Part shown: in pieces, positions 1-4,959 of the stretch
Numbering within the stretch: the first letter of the stretch is position 1
Layout of the letters: each line of letters begins with the position of its first letter
Assembly: GCA_002507085.1 (NCBI GenBank)
Contig: DAYW01000007.1
Coordinates: forward strand, 1 to 5,334
Length of the DNA: 5,334 nucleotides
Origin: an archaeon UBA168
Lineage (GTDB): Archaea > Thermoproteota > Thermoprotei_A > Marsarchaeales > UBA168
Direction: 5' to 3'
Notes under the pieces: generated by a model
Told to the model about the DNA's origin: nothing
Database searches by the model: none
The model's input: the letters and a program-made list of their open reading frames with translations, nothing else
Position numbers and translations under genes: made by a program

Positions 1-1166
1 ATATGTCCGCTATCGAGAGCGACTGCGAGATCGGCGATGAAGTCATCGGTGGTCTCGCCACTTCTATGGCTTACCATAACGGAGTAACCGGACTTGATTG
101 CAAGCAGACCGGCGTCAACCGCCTCTGTTAGCGATCCCACCTGATTGACCTTTAGCAGCAGGGCGTTGCACGCACCTGCCTCTATTCCCCTCTTGAGCCG
201 AGCGATTTGAGTGACAAATATGTCATCGCCGACAACCTGAACTGGTTTGATCTGAGCGGTAAACTTGGCGGTGCTTTCAAAATCATTTTGCTCAAATGGA
301 TCCTCAATGCTCATTATCTTGTGCGCCGCTATTATCTGCTTCCAATAATCCATGAGCTCTTCTTTGGTCAACAGCTTTCCATCGATCTTGTACTTTCCGT
401 TGCTAAAGAAAGTGCTTGATGCTGCGTCCATGGCGAGCCTTATCTCCCTTCCATTCGAATAGCCAGCGTCTGTAATGGCGGTTTCGAGCGCGGATAGGGC
501 CTCTTGGGTATCGCCCATGGGCGGTGCAACCCCTCCCTCATCTCCTACGTTCTTGGCCACCGCTCCGTACTTCTTTGTTACGTATGACCTAAGTGAAACG
601 TAGACTTCACTGACCGCCTGCATGGCCTCGTGAAACGTCTTAAACCCGACCGGCACCACCATGAACTCCTGTATAGAGAGGTCGTTTCCAGCGTGTTCTC
701 CACCGTTGAGCACGTTGGAGAATGGCACTGGCAGCAGCGGCTTTCTGCCGTAAAGCTTGGATATCCACTCGTGAAGTTGCATGCCCTGGGCAAGGGCGGC
801 GGCCCTTGCGGCCGCTAGCGAAACAGATAGTATGGCATTGGCGCCCAGCTTGGATTTATTGGGCGTGCCGTCCAACGCGATCATGGCGTCATCTATCTGT
901 TTTTGCTCCCTGACATCCATGCCCCTTACCTTGGGCCCTATTATCGAGTTCACGTTATCTACGGCTTTTTTAACGCCTAATCCATGAAATGCCGATCCTC
1001 CATCTCTGAGCTCAAGCGCTTCAAACTCTCCCTTGGAAGCACCGCTGGGCACGGCAGCTACGGCTACCGTACCTCCTTCAGTTCTGACCTCGGTTTCCAC
1101 GGTCGGATTTGCACGAGAGTCGAGGATCCACCTGGCTTTAACATCAGCTATAGCGTATTTAGCCAT
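1..1166 (-). CDS. eno: Enolase (phosphopyruvate hydratase), C-terminus cut by window edge
   Basis: Enolase interconverts 2-phosphoglycerate and phosphoenolpyruvate in the cytoplasm, in glycolysis and gluconeogenesis. Translating the minus strand from the ATG at 1166-1164 gives 388 complete codons, starting MAKYAIADVKARWILDSRA. Family landmarks are all present in order: the N-terminal substrate loop PSGASKGEFEA; catalytic E167 in SIQEF; E210 in VGDEGGVAP; Mg ligands D247 (AMDAASS), E288 (SIEDPF) and D315 (VGDDIFVT); the catalytic lysine K339 (LLLKVNQVGS); and H367 in SHRSGETTDD. These correspond to yeast E168, E211, D246, E295, D320, K345 and H373. The reading frame is open to the left edge, so only the last few dozen residues, including the final substrate-binding lysine region, are missing. 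It has its own promoter and reads away from the rest of the window. In many archaea enolase clusters with rpoN/rpoK and rpsB; whether rpsB follows here lies outside the window. No unusual substitution is seen at key positions. Confidence 0.97.
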   Translation of the reverse strand, partial: MAKYAIADVKARWILDSRANPTVETEVRTEGGTVAVAAVPSGASKGEFEALELRDGGSAFHGLGVKKAVDNVNSIIGPKVRGMDVREQKQIDDAMIALDGTPNKSKLGANAILSVSLAAARAAALAQGMQLHEWISKLYGRKPLLPVPFSNVLNGGEHAGNDLSIQEFMVVPVGFKTFHEAMQAVSEVYVSLRSYVTKKYGAVAKNVGDEGGVAPPMGDTQEALSALETAITDAGYSNGREIRLAMDAASSTFFSNGKYKIDGKLLTKEELMDYWKQIIAAHKIMSIEDPFEQNDFESTAKFTAQIKPVQVVGDDIFVTQIARLKRGIEAGACNALLLKVNQVGSLTEAVDAGLLAIKSGYSVMVSHRSGETTDDFIADLAVALDSGH

Positions 1167-1185
1167 ACCTCTTAACCTGCGGCGG

Positions 1186-1193
1186 TAATTATG
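1186..1193 (-). promoter_or_regulatory. Candidate TATA box of enolase
   Basis: Read on the minus strand, this is CATAATTA preceded by the purine/A-rich AGAAAAG, which could serve as a BRE. Its centre is about 24 nt upstream of the enolase ATG, the distance expected if transcription starts at or next to the start codon. No Shine-Dalgarno motif with normal spacing precedes the ATG (GAGGT directly abuts it), which also suggests a leaderless mRNA. The assignment rests on position and composition only. Confidence 0.5.
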
Positions 1194-1263
1194 CTTTTCT
1201 CATTGGTAAAGGCGGCCTTATCTCTTGTGCAATAACCCCATATCGCCCTAAATAACAGCTAGG

Positions 1264-1269
1264 CTTAAA
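1264..1269 (+). promoter_or_regulatory. Candidate TATA box of the small Cys4 protein
   Basis: CTTAAA with a preceding purine pair (AGG) lies about 28 nt upstream of the ATG at 1295, so transcription would begin only a few nucleotides before the start codon. A second AT-rich stretch (CTAAATAAC, 1248-1256) is further away and fits less well. The remaining divergent intergenic sequence (1200-1263) shows no RNA gene or ORF that I can support. Confidence 0.4.
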
Positions 1270-1294
1270 CGCCGCCGCTCGTACCTCTCATAGG

Positions 1295-1453
1295 ATGAAG
1301 GACACCATTAAGCTTGACATGAACAGCTTGCCTCCGTGCTTTACATGCCCTTTCACGATGGAATGCGAAGAGGGCACGACTCATTCGCCTGAGACGTGTA
1401 CGGTTTTAACTATGTGGCTTTCTAGGTCAGAGAAACAAGCCGTTGTCCGCTAG
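1295..1453 (+). CDS. Small four-cysteine protein, 52 aa, function unknown
   Basis: The ATG at 1295 opens a 52-codon frame ending in TAG at 1451-1453. The protein begins MKDTIKLDMNSLPP and contains C15, C18, C24 and C35 (pattern Cx2Cx5Cx10C) in the contexts CFTCPF, MECEEG and SPETCTVL, followed by a WLSRSEK tail. Four closely spaced cysteines in a protein this small suggest a zinc-binding or iron-sulphur site; the sequence does not say which. It has no membrane segment or signal peptide. Support for it being real: the ordered cysteine/proline/glycine pattern, a TATA-like box at leaderless distance, and a snug fit between enolase (divergent) and the M24 promoter without overlapping either. M9 (1319) is an alternative start that keeps all cysteines, but M1 fits the promoter better. 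I do not recognise the family, so no function is assigned. Confidence 0.68.
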   Translation: MKDTIKLDMNSLPPCFTCPFTMECEEGTTHSPETCTVLTMWLSRSEKQAVVR

Positions 1454-1462
1454 TTACTGGCG

Positions 1463-1492
1463 AGCGGTCAACGCTTATAAGCGCTGATCGCT
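1463..1492. promoter_or_regulatory. 30-bp imperfect palindrome over the M24 promoter, likely operator
   Basis: This is a dyad centred between 1477 and 1478 with 13 of 15 pairs complementary; the mismatches are 1471/1484 and 1467/1488. The core, CGCTTATAAGCG (1472-1483), is a perfect 12-bp palindrome. The region can also be read as two related 13-bp elements, AGCGGTCAACGCT (1463-1475) and AGCGCTGATCGCT (1480-1492), which share the frame AGCGnTSAnCGCT and are each nearly palindromic. They flank and overlap the TATA box, so a dimeric regulator bound here should compete with TBP/TFB. That this represses the M24-UppS operon is inference; the regulator is unknown. Confidence 0.6.
1474..1481 (+). 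promoter_or_regulatory. TATA box of the M24 peptidase gene
   Basis: CTTATAAG is centred about 24 nt upstream of the ATG at 1501, the standard archaeal spacing for transcription starting at the start codon. The stretch between (CTGTAAAAAC just before the ATG) has no Shine-Dalgarno motif, so a leaderless transcript is likely. Because CTTATAAG is itself symmetric, direction must come from flanking BRE and initiator sequences. Confidence 0.65.
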
Positions 1493-1500
1493 GTAAAAAC

Positions 1501-2565
1501 ATGGTAGACTTTAAAAGGAGGATTCAAGGGCTGTTTAAAGGATCTGCCGTTGATCACGCCCTGATCAGTTCTTACGAATCGCTGAGATATTTTTCTGGTT
1601 TTAAAGGGCTTGGTGGAGCTTACCTGCTCCTCAGCGCTGACGGAAAGAGCAGGCTTTACGTGACGGAGCTAGAAGCCCCTGATGCTCAAGACGCGAAGTA
1701 CGACGAGCTTGTGGTAGTGGAGAAAACCAAGAACTTTCAGGATGAAGTGCTGAGGTCGGTAGGTCAGGAGGTTGCAAGGGGCGTGCTCGGCCTCGAAGAT
1801 GAAAGCGTTACCCTTTCTCTTTATGAACACATAAAGAAGTACAGCGACAAGTGGGCGGGCATTTCACAGACCATAGAGCAGCTCAGGTCCATAAAGGATG
1901 AAGACGAGCTTAGAAGAATAAAAGGAGCTATAAGCGTGGCTGAGGAGTCATTTAAGGAAGTGCTCAAAGAGGTAAAGCCCGGCGTTACGGAAAACCACGT
2001 AGCGGCAGAGCTCGAAAAAGCGATGAAGGAGCGCGGAGCCGAGGGAGTTGCTTTTCCAACGATAGTTGCCAGCGGTGAGAGGGCGGCTAATCCTCATGCG
2101 ACTTCAAGTAACAAGAAAATAAGAGACGGCGAGGTAGTTGTCATAGACTTTGGGGCACAGTATGAGGGGTACGACAGCGATTTAACCAGGACAGTCTTCA
2201 TGGGAGAAGTGGGCCAGACGATGAAACGGGCTTTCGAGGCCGTCCGGGAAACGCAAGCCACGTGTTTCGCCTCGTTGAAGTTGGGGCAGCCGCTTTCGGA
2301 GGTTGCCAAGCTGGCGATAACGAACCTGGCAAAATACGGGCTCGATAAGTACTACATACACTCATTAGGACATGGCATAGGGCTTGACGTTCACGAGTAT
2401 CCCTATCTCAGCGTTACGTCGAAGGATCGCCTCTCGCCTGGCCACGTCTTCACGATAGAGCCTGGAGTTTACATACCAGGCGTGGGAGGTATAAGGATAG
2501 AGGACGATTTTTTGGCTGAGGAGAAAGAGGTGAGGCGGTTATCGTCTCTGCCCGTCGTGCCTTAG
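1501..2565 (+). CDS. M24B metallopeptidase (Xaa-Pro dipeptidase / aminopeptidase P type)
   Basis: This cytoplasmic metallopeptidase cleaves the bond before proline, in dipeptides (prolidase) or at peptide N-termini (aminopeptidase P). Its 354 aa are close to the Pyrococcus furiosus prolidase length. Residues 1-122 or so are the creatinase-type N-terminal domain and about 125-354 the pita-bread catalytic domain. All five dinuclear metal ligands are visible: D216 (VVVIDFG), D227 (YDSDLTRT), H291 (SLGHGIG), E320 (FTIEPGVY) and E334 (GIRIEDD), each 7 residues beyond the ligands of P. furiosus prolidase (D209, D220, H284, E313, E327). The active-site histidines H199 (NPHATSS) and H298 (DVHEYP) are also present. 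The ATG start is supported by the TATA box 24 nt upstream. It is followed after 8 nt by the cis-prenyltransferase gene, so the two are probably co-transcribed. Prolidase and aminopeptidase P activity cannot be told apart from sequence alone. Confidence 0.93.
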   Translation: MVDFKRRIQGLFKGSAVDHALISSYESLRYFSGFKGLGGAYLLLSADGKSRLYVTELEAPDAQDAKYDELVVVEKTKNFQDEVLRSVGQEVARGVLGLEDESVTLSLYEHIKKYSDKWAGISQTIEQLRSIKDEDELRRIKGAISVAEESFKEVLKEVKPGVTENHVAAELEKAMKERGAEGVAFPTIVASGERAANPHATSSNKKIRDGEVVVIDFGAQYEGYDSDLTRTVFMGEVGQTMKRAFEAVRETQATCFASLKLGQPLSEVAKLAITNLAKYGLDKYYIHSLGHGIGLDVHEYPYLSVTSKDRLSPGHVFTIEPGVYIPGVGGIRIEDDFLAEEKEVRRLSSLPVVP

Positions 2566-2568
2566 GTC

Positions 2569-2575
2569 TTTTTTT
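2569..2575 (+). terminator. T7 tract between M24 and UppS, possible (partial) terminator
   Basis: Seven consecutive T residues begin 3 nt after the M24 stop codon and contain the first two bases of the TTG start proposed for UppS. Archaeal RNA polymerases can terminate at U5-8 runs without a hairpin, so some transcripts may end here. Close coupling of translation could suppress termination. Its role is inferred from the base run only. Confidence 0.35.
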
Positions 2576-3356
2576 GCATCGGGTCGTCACGGATATCTTG
2601 AGGCCAGTTTACGCGGTATATGAAGACGTTCTCTGGAGGGAGATAAGGGATGGCGCGATGCCGACATCGATCGCTGTCATCCTCGATGGCAACAGGAGAT
2701 GGGCGACGCTTTTCGGTTTTCCGCCCGAATACGGACATGAGGCAGGGTATAACAAGCTCAAGGAAGCGCTGAACTGGTTTTGGGAAGTTGGCGTAAAGGA
2801 GGTCACGGTTTACGCGCTTTCAACCGAGAACATTTCCCGGCGGCCCAAAAGCGAGGTCTCACACCTTTTGGCCCTGTCCGCTAGGGGGCTTGCGGAGCTG
2901 GCGGAAAGCAGGGATATCTTCGAGAAAAGGGTAAAGGTTAAGGTGATAGGGGACTTCTCTCTGTTTTCTGAGGACTTGCTGAAGGCCATAAGGCTCGTTG
3001 AGCAGAAGACGGCAAGCAACGATGATCGGCTGTTGCAGATAGCCCTGGGATACGGAGGAAGGGATGAGATCGTCAAGGCTGTGAGGAGCATTGCCTCAAG
3101 GGTGGCTAATGGGGAGCTTTCCCCTGACGATATAGATGAGGGGGTGATCTCCTCATCGCTTTATACCGCTGGCTCTCACGATCCAGATATGATAATCAGG
3201 ACCGGAGGCGAGGAGAGGTTGAGCAACTTCCTGCTTTGGCAATCCTCCTATTCTGAGCTTGTTTTCTTAGACACCTATTGGCCTCAGTTCCGGAAAATTG
3301 ACCTCTATAGGGCCATACGCACGTTCCAGAAGCGCAAGAGGAGATTTGGGTCGTAA
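2574..3356 (+). CDS. uppS: cis-prenyltransferase (Z-polyprenyl / undecaprenyl diphosphate synthase family)
   Basis: It condenses isopentenyl diphosphate in cis onto an allylic starter (in archaea probably geranylgeranyl diphosphate), making the long polyprenyl diphosphate that becomes the dolichol-type carrier for protein and surface glycosylation. It works at the cytoplasmic face of the membrane. With TTG2574 it is 260 aa. Conserved regions: VILDGNRRWA (catalytic D38), the YALSTEN segment (81-86), ALGYGGRDEIV (158-167) and DPDMIIRTGGEERLSNFLLW (203-222), with R209, R215 and E228 matching E. coli UppS R194, R200 and E213. Start choice: an in-frame TGA at 2517-2519 bars longer forms, and no ATG occurs before codon 29, which would remove the YAVYEDVLWREI leader typical of archaeal homologues. 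TTG2574 has AGGT 6 nt upstream; TTG2598 is the alternative. It lies 8 nt after the M24 gene, probably in the same operon. Product chain length cannot be read from the sequence. Confidence 0.93.
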   Translation: MHRVVTDILRPVYAVYEDVLWREIRDGAMPTSIAVILDGNRRWATLFGFPPEYGHEAGYNKLKEALNWFWEVGVKEVTVYALSTENISRRPKSEVSHLLALSARGLAELAESRDIFEKRVKVKVIGDFSLFSEDLLKAIRLVEQKTASNDDRLLQIALGYGGRDEIVKAVRSIASRVANGELSPDDIDEGVISSSLYTAGSHDPDMIIRTGGEERLSNFLLWQSSYSELVFLDTYWPQFRKIDLYRAIRTFQKRKRRFGS

Positions 3357-3368
3357 CGCCGTCACGAC

Positions 3369-3381
3369 AAGAGGACCTCTT
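3369..3381. repeat. 13-bp palindrome AAGAGG-A-CCTCTT in the UppS-slipin gap
   Basis: A perfect 6-bp inverted repeat flanks a single A, 13 nt after the UppS stop. The loop is too short for a regular RNA hairpin, although opening inner pairs gives a short stem. No T-run follows, so it does not look like an intrinsic terminator; a protein-binding site or chance are alternatives. The rest of the 122-bp gap (3357-3478) holds the slipin promoter and nothing else I can support. Confidence 0.25.
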
Positions 3382-3450
3382 GGGTGGTCTCCTAAGGGAT
3401 GGTTTGGGCAAGAGCTTCTTATGCCTCACGGCGCTGAATCCTTAGGAAGC

Positions 3451-3459
3451 CTTATAATT
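3451..3459 (+). promoter_or_regulatory. TATA box of the slipin gene
   Basis: CTTATAATT, preceded by the purine-rich GGAAG (BRE-like), is centred about 25 nt upstream of ATG3479. This predicts transcription starting at or beside that codon, argues against the in-frame TTG at 3458 (which overlaps the box) as the start, and marks the slipin gene as its own transcription unit, separate from UppS. Confidence 0.62.
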
Positions 3460-3478
3460 GCGCGCAGGGATAACAGTT

Positions 3479-4399
3479 ATGATGTTTTTTGAACAGGTTG
3501 CGGCAGCCTCAGCCTCAATAATAGCCGCAATAGTGGTTCTAATAATAATTATAATATTCCTCGCTTACTCCATAAGGATAGTTAGGGAGTACGAGAGGCT
3601 GGTAGTCTTCAGGTTTGGGAGGGTAATAGGGGAGAAGGGACCGGGCATAGTTTTCATAATACCTTTTGTTGACGTGCCTAGGAAGGTGGACCTCAGAGAA
3701 AGGTACATAACGGTTCCCCATCAGACGTGCATAACGAAGGATAACGCCCCCGTGGACATAGACTTCCTCATATACACAAAGGTGTTTAACGCCACGGACT
3801 CGGTGGTTCAGGTGCAGAACTTTGAGGGCGCAGCCACAGGTATAGCCACTACGACTCTTAGGGCTGTCATCGGCGATATCCAATTGGATGAGATATTGGC
3901 CAAAAGGGATACCATAAACGCGATACTGCGCAGCAAGCTGGACGAGGTTACCGCAAGATGGGGAGTTAAGGTATCGAGCGTTGAGATAAGAGAGATAATA
4001 CCTCCAAAGGACGTTCAGGACGCCATGATCAAGCAGATGTCGGCCGAGAGGAACAGAAGGGCGATAGTCATTGAGGCCGATGGGAAGAAGACCGCAACGA
4101 TCACTGTAGCGGAAGGTGATAAGCAATCCGAAATACTAAGAGCAGAAGGAGATAAGCAGGCAGCGATACTTAGGGCAGAAGGCCTTGCCACTGCGCTAAA
4201 AACGATTTCTGAAGCCGCTAAGACCATCGACGCGAAGACGATGACGCTTCAATACTTTGACGCGCTTAAGCAGCTGGGATCGAGCCCATCAACAAAGTAC
4301 ATATTCCCGATGGAGTTCGTGACCATGCTAAAGCCCATATCCGACTTCGTCAAGGCCTATACTGAAGAAGGCGAAAAGCAGGGTCAGTCATCGACCTGA
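3479..4399 (+). CDS. Stomatin/slipin family SPFH-domain membrane protein
   Basis: SPFH proteins of the stomatin/slipin type form membrane-anchored oligomers that organise membrane patches and partner with membrane proteases, classically an NfeD-type one. From ATG3479 the protein is 306 aa, a usual size. Residues about 10-30 form one strongly hydrophobic N-terminal anchor. The SPFH domain runs about 32-190, with YERLVVFRFGRV, GPGIVFIIPFVD, VDLRER, TKDNAPVDID, LRAVIGDIQLDEIL and VEIREIIPPKDVQDAM. Residues 198-241 are an 11-residue-periodic helix (IEADGKKTATI, TVAEGDKQSEI, LRAEGDKQAAI, LRAEGLATALK) typical of the stomatin coiled coil. The C-terminus has the usual YIFPMEFVTML segment. ATG3482 and TTG3458 are alternative starts; the TATA position favours 3479. 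No NfeD gene adjoins it: UppS is upstream and an Lrp regulator converges downstream, overlapping its last 16 bases. Confidence 0.93.
   Translation: MMFFEQVAAASASIIAAIVVLIIIIIFLAYSIRIVREYERLVVFRFGRVIGEKGPGIVFIIPFVDVPRKVDLRERYITVPHQTCITKDNAPVDIDFLIYTKVFNATDSVVQVQNFEGAATGIATTTLRAVIGDIQLDEILAKRDTINAILRSKLDEVTARWGVKVSSVEIREIIPPKDVQDAMIKQMSAERNRRAIVIEADGKKTATITVAEGDKQSEILRAEGDKQAAILRAEGLATALKTISEAAKTIDAKTMTLQYFDALKQLGSSPSTKYIFPMEFVTMLKPISDFVKAYTEEGEKQGQSST
4070..4201 (+). repeat. Hendecad (11-residue) coiled-coil repeats inside the slipin gene
   Basis: Four successive 33-bp units encode 11-residue repeats with an A[ED]G-K/Q-A-I core; the middle two (TVAEGDKQSEI and LRAEGDKQAAI) are the most alike, also at DNA level. 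Eleven-residue periodicity implies a nearly straight or slightly right-handed coiled coil. This is known in stomatin-family proteins and drives oligomerisation; here it is read from the translated sequence. Confidence 0.7.
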
Positions 4400-4842
4400 A
4401 TGGGAAGCGTTGGCTCTTCTTTAACCACGTTAAGCACGAGGTTCGTCGTCGTCCTTTCGACGCCTTGAAGGGTCAATATTTTTTTGACGAACTTGTTCAG
4501 AGAATCTCTGTCCTTGAACTTCGCTCCTACCATTATGTCAAACTCCCCTGTTATATCGTAAACCAAGGACACCTCAGGCATCGAGGCCAGCTCCTTTTCG
4601 ATATCAACTATGCGGGGGCCGCTTGCCCTTATCATTATCACGGCGGTGATCTCGTAACCGAGTCTGTCTGGGTCAAGAACTGCCGCGTACTTTCTTATTA
4701 TTCCATTGGACTCCAAAGACCGAACCCTGTTGAAGATCGTGCTGGGATTTGTGTTCAATTTTTCGGCCATTTCCCTGTAGCCCATCTTTCCGTTCTCTTG
4801 AAGTAGCTCCAGAATTTTCAGGTCAAGCTCATCTACTTGCAT
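4384..4842 (-). CDS. Lrp/AsnC family transcriptional regulator
   Basis: This 152-aa DNA-binding regulator has standard family length. The N-terminal helix-turn-helix (about 3-50) starts DELDLKILELLQENGKMGYR and contains the recognition-helix region NTNPSTIFNRVRSLESNGII. A RAM (ACT-like) ligand and oligomerisation domain follows (about 65-140) with ITAVIMIRA, the turn YDITGEFDIMVGAKF and the GVERTTTNLVLNVVKEEP end typical of archaeal members. Such proteins form dimers and octamers and often sense amino acids; the ligand and targets here are unknown. The ATG at 4842-4840 matches the family N-terminus and a TATA-like box 25 nt upstream. It is divergent from the zinc-ribbon membrane protein and convergent with slipin, sharing 16 bp of coding sequence. 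Autoregulation is common in the family and an inverted repeat lies in its upstream region, but that link is inference. Confidence 0.93.
   Translation of the reverse strand: MQVDELDLKILELLQENGKMGYREMAEKLNTNPSTIFNRVRSLESNGIIRKYAAVLDPDRLGYEITAVIMIRASGPRIVDIEKELASMPEVSLVYDITGEFDIMVGAKFKDRDSLNKFVKKILTLQGVERTTTNLVLNVVKEEPTLPIQVDD
4473..4488 (+). terminator. Candidate slipin terminator: T7 tract within a short inverted repeat
   Basis: On the plus strand, GTCAA (4472-4476) and TTGAC (4484-4488) bracket a T7 run (4479-4485), about 80 nt past the slipin stop and inside the Lrp coding region on the other strand. A T7 run is adequate for archaeal termination, and it is the first good T-run downstream of slipin. 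If used, the slipin mRNA would be antisense to roughly the last 100 nt of the Lrp message. Confidence 0.35.
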
Positions 4843-4847
4843 ACGTG

Positions 4848-4910
4848 TTACGCAGCCGCTCTCTTTTAATCTTTTTGGGGCAGGCAGAAGCCCTGCGCGC
4901 CGCTGCGTGA
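4848..4910. promoter_or_regulatory. Spaced inverted repeat TTACGCAGC / GCTGCGTGA upstream of Lrp
   Basis: The half-sites 4848-4856 and 4902-4910 are complementary at 8 of 9 positions and are separated by 45 bp. They flank the Lrp TATA box, the left half lying just before the Lrp start codon. The geometry would suit a looping or octameric regulator such as the Lrp protein itself, but the assignment is speculative and short repeats of this length can occur by chance. Confidence 0.3.
4864..4870 (-). promoter_or_regulatory. Candidate TATA box of the Lrp gene
   Basis: Read on the minus strand, this is ATTAAAA within AAAAAGATTAAAAGAG, centred 25 nt upstream of the Lrp ATG. That is the spacing expected for a leaderless transcript, and no Shine-Dalgarno motif occurs in the short stretch between. 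Confidence 0.52.
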
Positions 4911-4928
4911 TGCATTTTTTAGGAAGGG

Positions 4929-4937
4929 AAAACTTTT
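4929..4937 (+). promoter_or_regulatory. Candidate TATA box of the zinc-ribbon membrane protein
   Basis: AAAACTTTT, preceded by the purine-rich AGGAAGGG (BRE-like), is centred about 27 nt upstream of ATG4960. The interrupting C makes it a weaker TATA match than the others, so confidence is lower. The segment between it and the ATG (4931-4959) also contains a weak dyad (AACTT/AAGTT and AGCA/TGCT). Confidence 0.42.
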
Positions 4938-4959
4938 GAGCACGCCAATTGCTTAAGTT

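Noticed and set aside
207..1175. Several 60-70-codon plus-strand frames across 207-1175
   Set aside because: All are antisense to the well-conserved enolase frame and show low-complexity, non-protein-like composition.
3458..3478. TTG at 3458 as the slipin start (313 aa)
   Set aside because: The codon overlaps the TATA box; ATG3479 is at the right leaderless distance and gives the usual N-terminus just before the membrane anchor.
3476..3486. TATGATG as a C box of a C/D guide RNA
   Set aside because: It is simply the double ATG start of slipin; no D box with suitable spacing or paired C'/D' boxes follows.
3421..3492. Short frame starting ATG3421 (23 codons) upstream of slipin
   Set aside because: It spans the slipin TATA box and start codon in another frame, has no promoter of its own and shows no protein-like features.
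3539..4126. 195-codon open frame on the minus strand, antisense to slipin, rich in tyrosine
   Set aside because: The slipin frame has full family conservation. The antisense tyrosines arise from the many ATA codons of slipin read in reverse, and the protein has no recognisable domain pattern.
4465..4806. 113-codon plus-strand frame antisense to Lrp
   Set aside because: Lrp is an unambiguous family member on the other strand; this frame has no promoter or domain signature.
4880..4896. GCAGG/CCTGC stem of 5 bp in the divergent region as a riboswitch or small RNA
   Set aside because: The stem is short, no further pairing supports a structured RNA, and with leaderless starts it would not be transcribed in either message.
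4915..4920. T6 run between Lrp and the zinc-ribbon gene as a terminator
   Set aside because: No plus-strand gene ends nearby (slipin stops more than 500 nt upstream) and it lies just before the next promoter; it is more likely promoter-region sequence.
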